DNA of 13,704 nucleotides from an uncultured Clostridia bacterium (lineage in GTDB: Bacteria; Bacillota; Clostridia; Christensenellales; Aristaeellaceae), in the NCBI GenBank assembly GCA_934630975.1, contig CAKTXH010000068.1, positions 1-13,704 of the forward strand. Reading direction: 5' to 3'. Under the pieces are notes generated by a model, which searched no databases, was not told the DNA's origin, and worked only from the letters and a program-made list of their open reading frames with translations. The position numbers and the translations under genes were made by a program. Numbering within the stretch: position 1 is the stretch's first letter; each line of letters begins with the position of its first letter. This document shows positions 13,055 to 13,704 of the stretch, piece after piece.

Positions 13055-13704
13055 ATGGCTAAGATTGATCTTACGCAGTATGGGATTACCGGGACGACCG
13101 AAATCGTCTACAATCCGTCCTACGAAATGCTCTTCGAGGAGGAGACCAAGCCGGGTCTGGAGGGCTTTGAAAAGGGACAGGTCAGCGAGCTGGGCGCGGT
13201 CAACGTCATGACCGGCATCTACACCGGCCGCTCCCCGAAAGACAAGTTCATCGTCATGGACGACACCTCCAAGGATACCGTGTGGTGGACTTCCGACGAG
13301 TACAAGAACGACAACCATCCCGCTTCTCAGGAAGCGTGGGCGGCGCTCAAGGAGATCGCCAAGAAGGAGCTCTCCAATAAGCGTCTGTTCGTCGTGGATG
13401 CGTTCTGCGGCGCGAACAAGGATACCCGCATGGCCATCCGCTTCATCGTGGAGGTTGCCTGGCAGGCTCACTTTGTGACCAACATGTTCATCAAGCCGAC
13501 CGAGGAAGAACTGAAGAACTTCAAGCCGGACTTCGTCGTCTACAACGCCTCCAAGGCGAAGGTGGAGAACTATAAGGAGCTGGGCCTCAACTCCGAAACC
13601 GCCGTGGCCTTCAACCTCACCACCCGCGAGCAGGTCATCGTCAACACCTGGTACGGCGGCGAGATGAAGAAGGGCATGTTCTCCATGATGAACTACTTCC
13701 TGCC
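13055..13704 (+). CDS. pckA: ATP-dependent phosphoenolpyruvate carboxykinase, N-terminal part (runs off window)
   Basis: This enzyme interconverts oxaloacetate plus ATP with PEP, CO2 and ADP in the cytoplasm. In fermenting anaerobes it often runs toward oxaloacetate, feeding reductive C4 metabolism. About 216 codons are present, starting MAKIDLTQYGITGTTEIVYN at ATG 13055, ten bases after AAAAAGGAG. Family blocks seen are GIYTGRSPKDKFIV with R59 (matching E. coli R65, oxaloacetate binding), LFVVDAFCGANKDTRMAIR, and NTWYGGEMKKGMFSMMNY with Y200 and K206 (matching E. coli Y207 and K213, the latter a Mn2+ ligand). The ATP-binding P loop and the rest lie outside the window. No frameshift is seen. 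It has its own promoter with a dyad at the start site. Confidence 0.97.
   Translation, partial: MAKIDLTQYGITGTTEIVYNPSYEMLFEEETKPGLEGFEKGQVSELGAVNVMTGIYTGRSPKDKFIVMDDTSKDTVWWTSDEYKNDNHPASQEAWAALKEIAKKELSNKRLFVVDAFCGANKDTRMAIRFIVEVAWQAHFVTNMFIKPTEEELKNFKPDFVVYNASKAKVENYKELGLNSETAVAFNLTTREQVIVNTWYGGEMKKGMFSMMNYFL

Overview
The window is GC-rich (about 60% by eye), densely coded bacterial DNA. Promoters are sigma-A-like (TTGACA/TATAAT class) and ribosome binding sites are strong and purine-rich. The SRP RNA is the short type, exported flavin reductases carry Sec signal peptides, and PEP carboxykinase is the ATP type. I infer an anaerobic, probably gut-associated member of the Bacillota (Clostridia-like). 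The sequence alone does not fix the genus. No mobile element, tRNA, rRNA or CRISPR array was seen.

Layout. (1) 1-1281: C-terminal part of mfd, plus strand. (2) 1282-1662: intergenic, holding the SRP RNA gene ffs with its own promoter and terminator, then the minus-strand terminator of the convergent reductase gene. (3) 1663-5914, minus strand: reductase 1 (exported, FMN-binding plus FAD domains), a small protein resembling a regulator effector-binding domain, and an exported C69-family dipeptidase. (4) 5915-6151: divergent promoter region. (5) 6152-8358, plus strand: a two-gene membrane module made of a UbiA-type polyprenyl-phosphate phosphoribosyltransferase homologue and a GT-C glycosyltransferase-like protein. 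(6) 8451-10238: reductase 2, a distant paralogue of reductase 1, with its own promoter and a strong terminator. (7) 10350-12877: a response regulator and histidine kinase overlapping by 4 bp. (8) 13055-end: the start of pckA, with its own promoter.

Function. Two themes recur. The first is extracytoplasmic electron disposal. Both reductases carry a Sec signal peptide, a Dxx(S/T)G(A/C)T site for covalent FMN attachment by an ApbE-type flavin transferase, and an FAD domain of the fumarate/urocanate reductase superfamily. They probably reduce different organic acceptors, because reductase 1 keeps the catalytic Arg/His/Arg set and reductase 2 lacks most of it. The second is building a surface glycan from a polyprenyl-phosphate-linked sugar. 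The two-component system next to reductase 2 could sense an external compound.

The most interesting signals are regulatory: a MerR-like promoter (19-bp spacer with a centred palindrome) at reductase 1; a perfect 10-bp inverted repeat flanking the reductase 2 promoter, whose arm also occurs at the reductase 1 promoter; and a 19-bp dyad over the pckA -10 and start site. The phosphoribosyltransferase/GT-C pair outside Actinobacteria is the best candidate here for a poorly described pathway.
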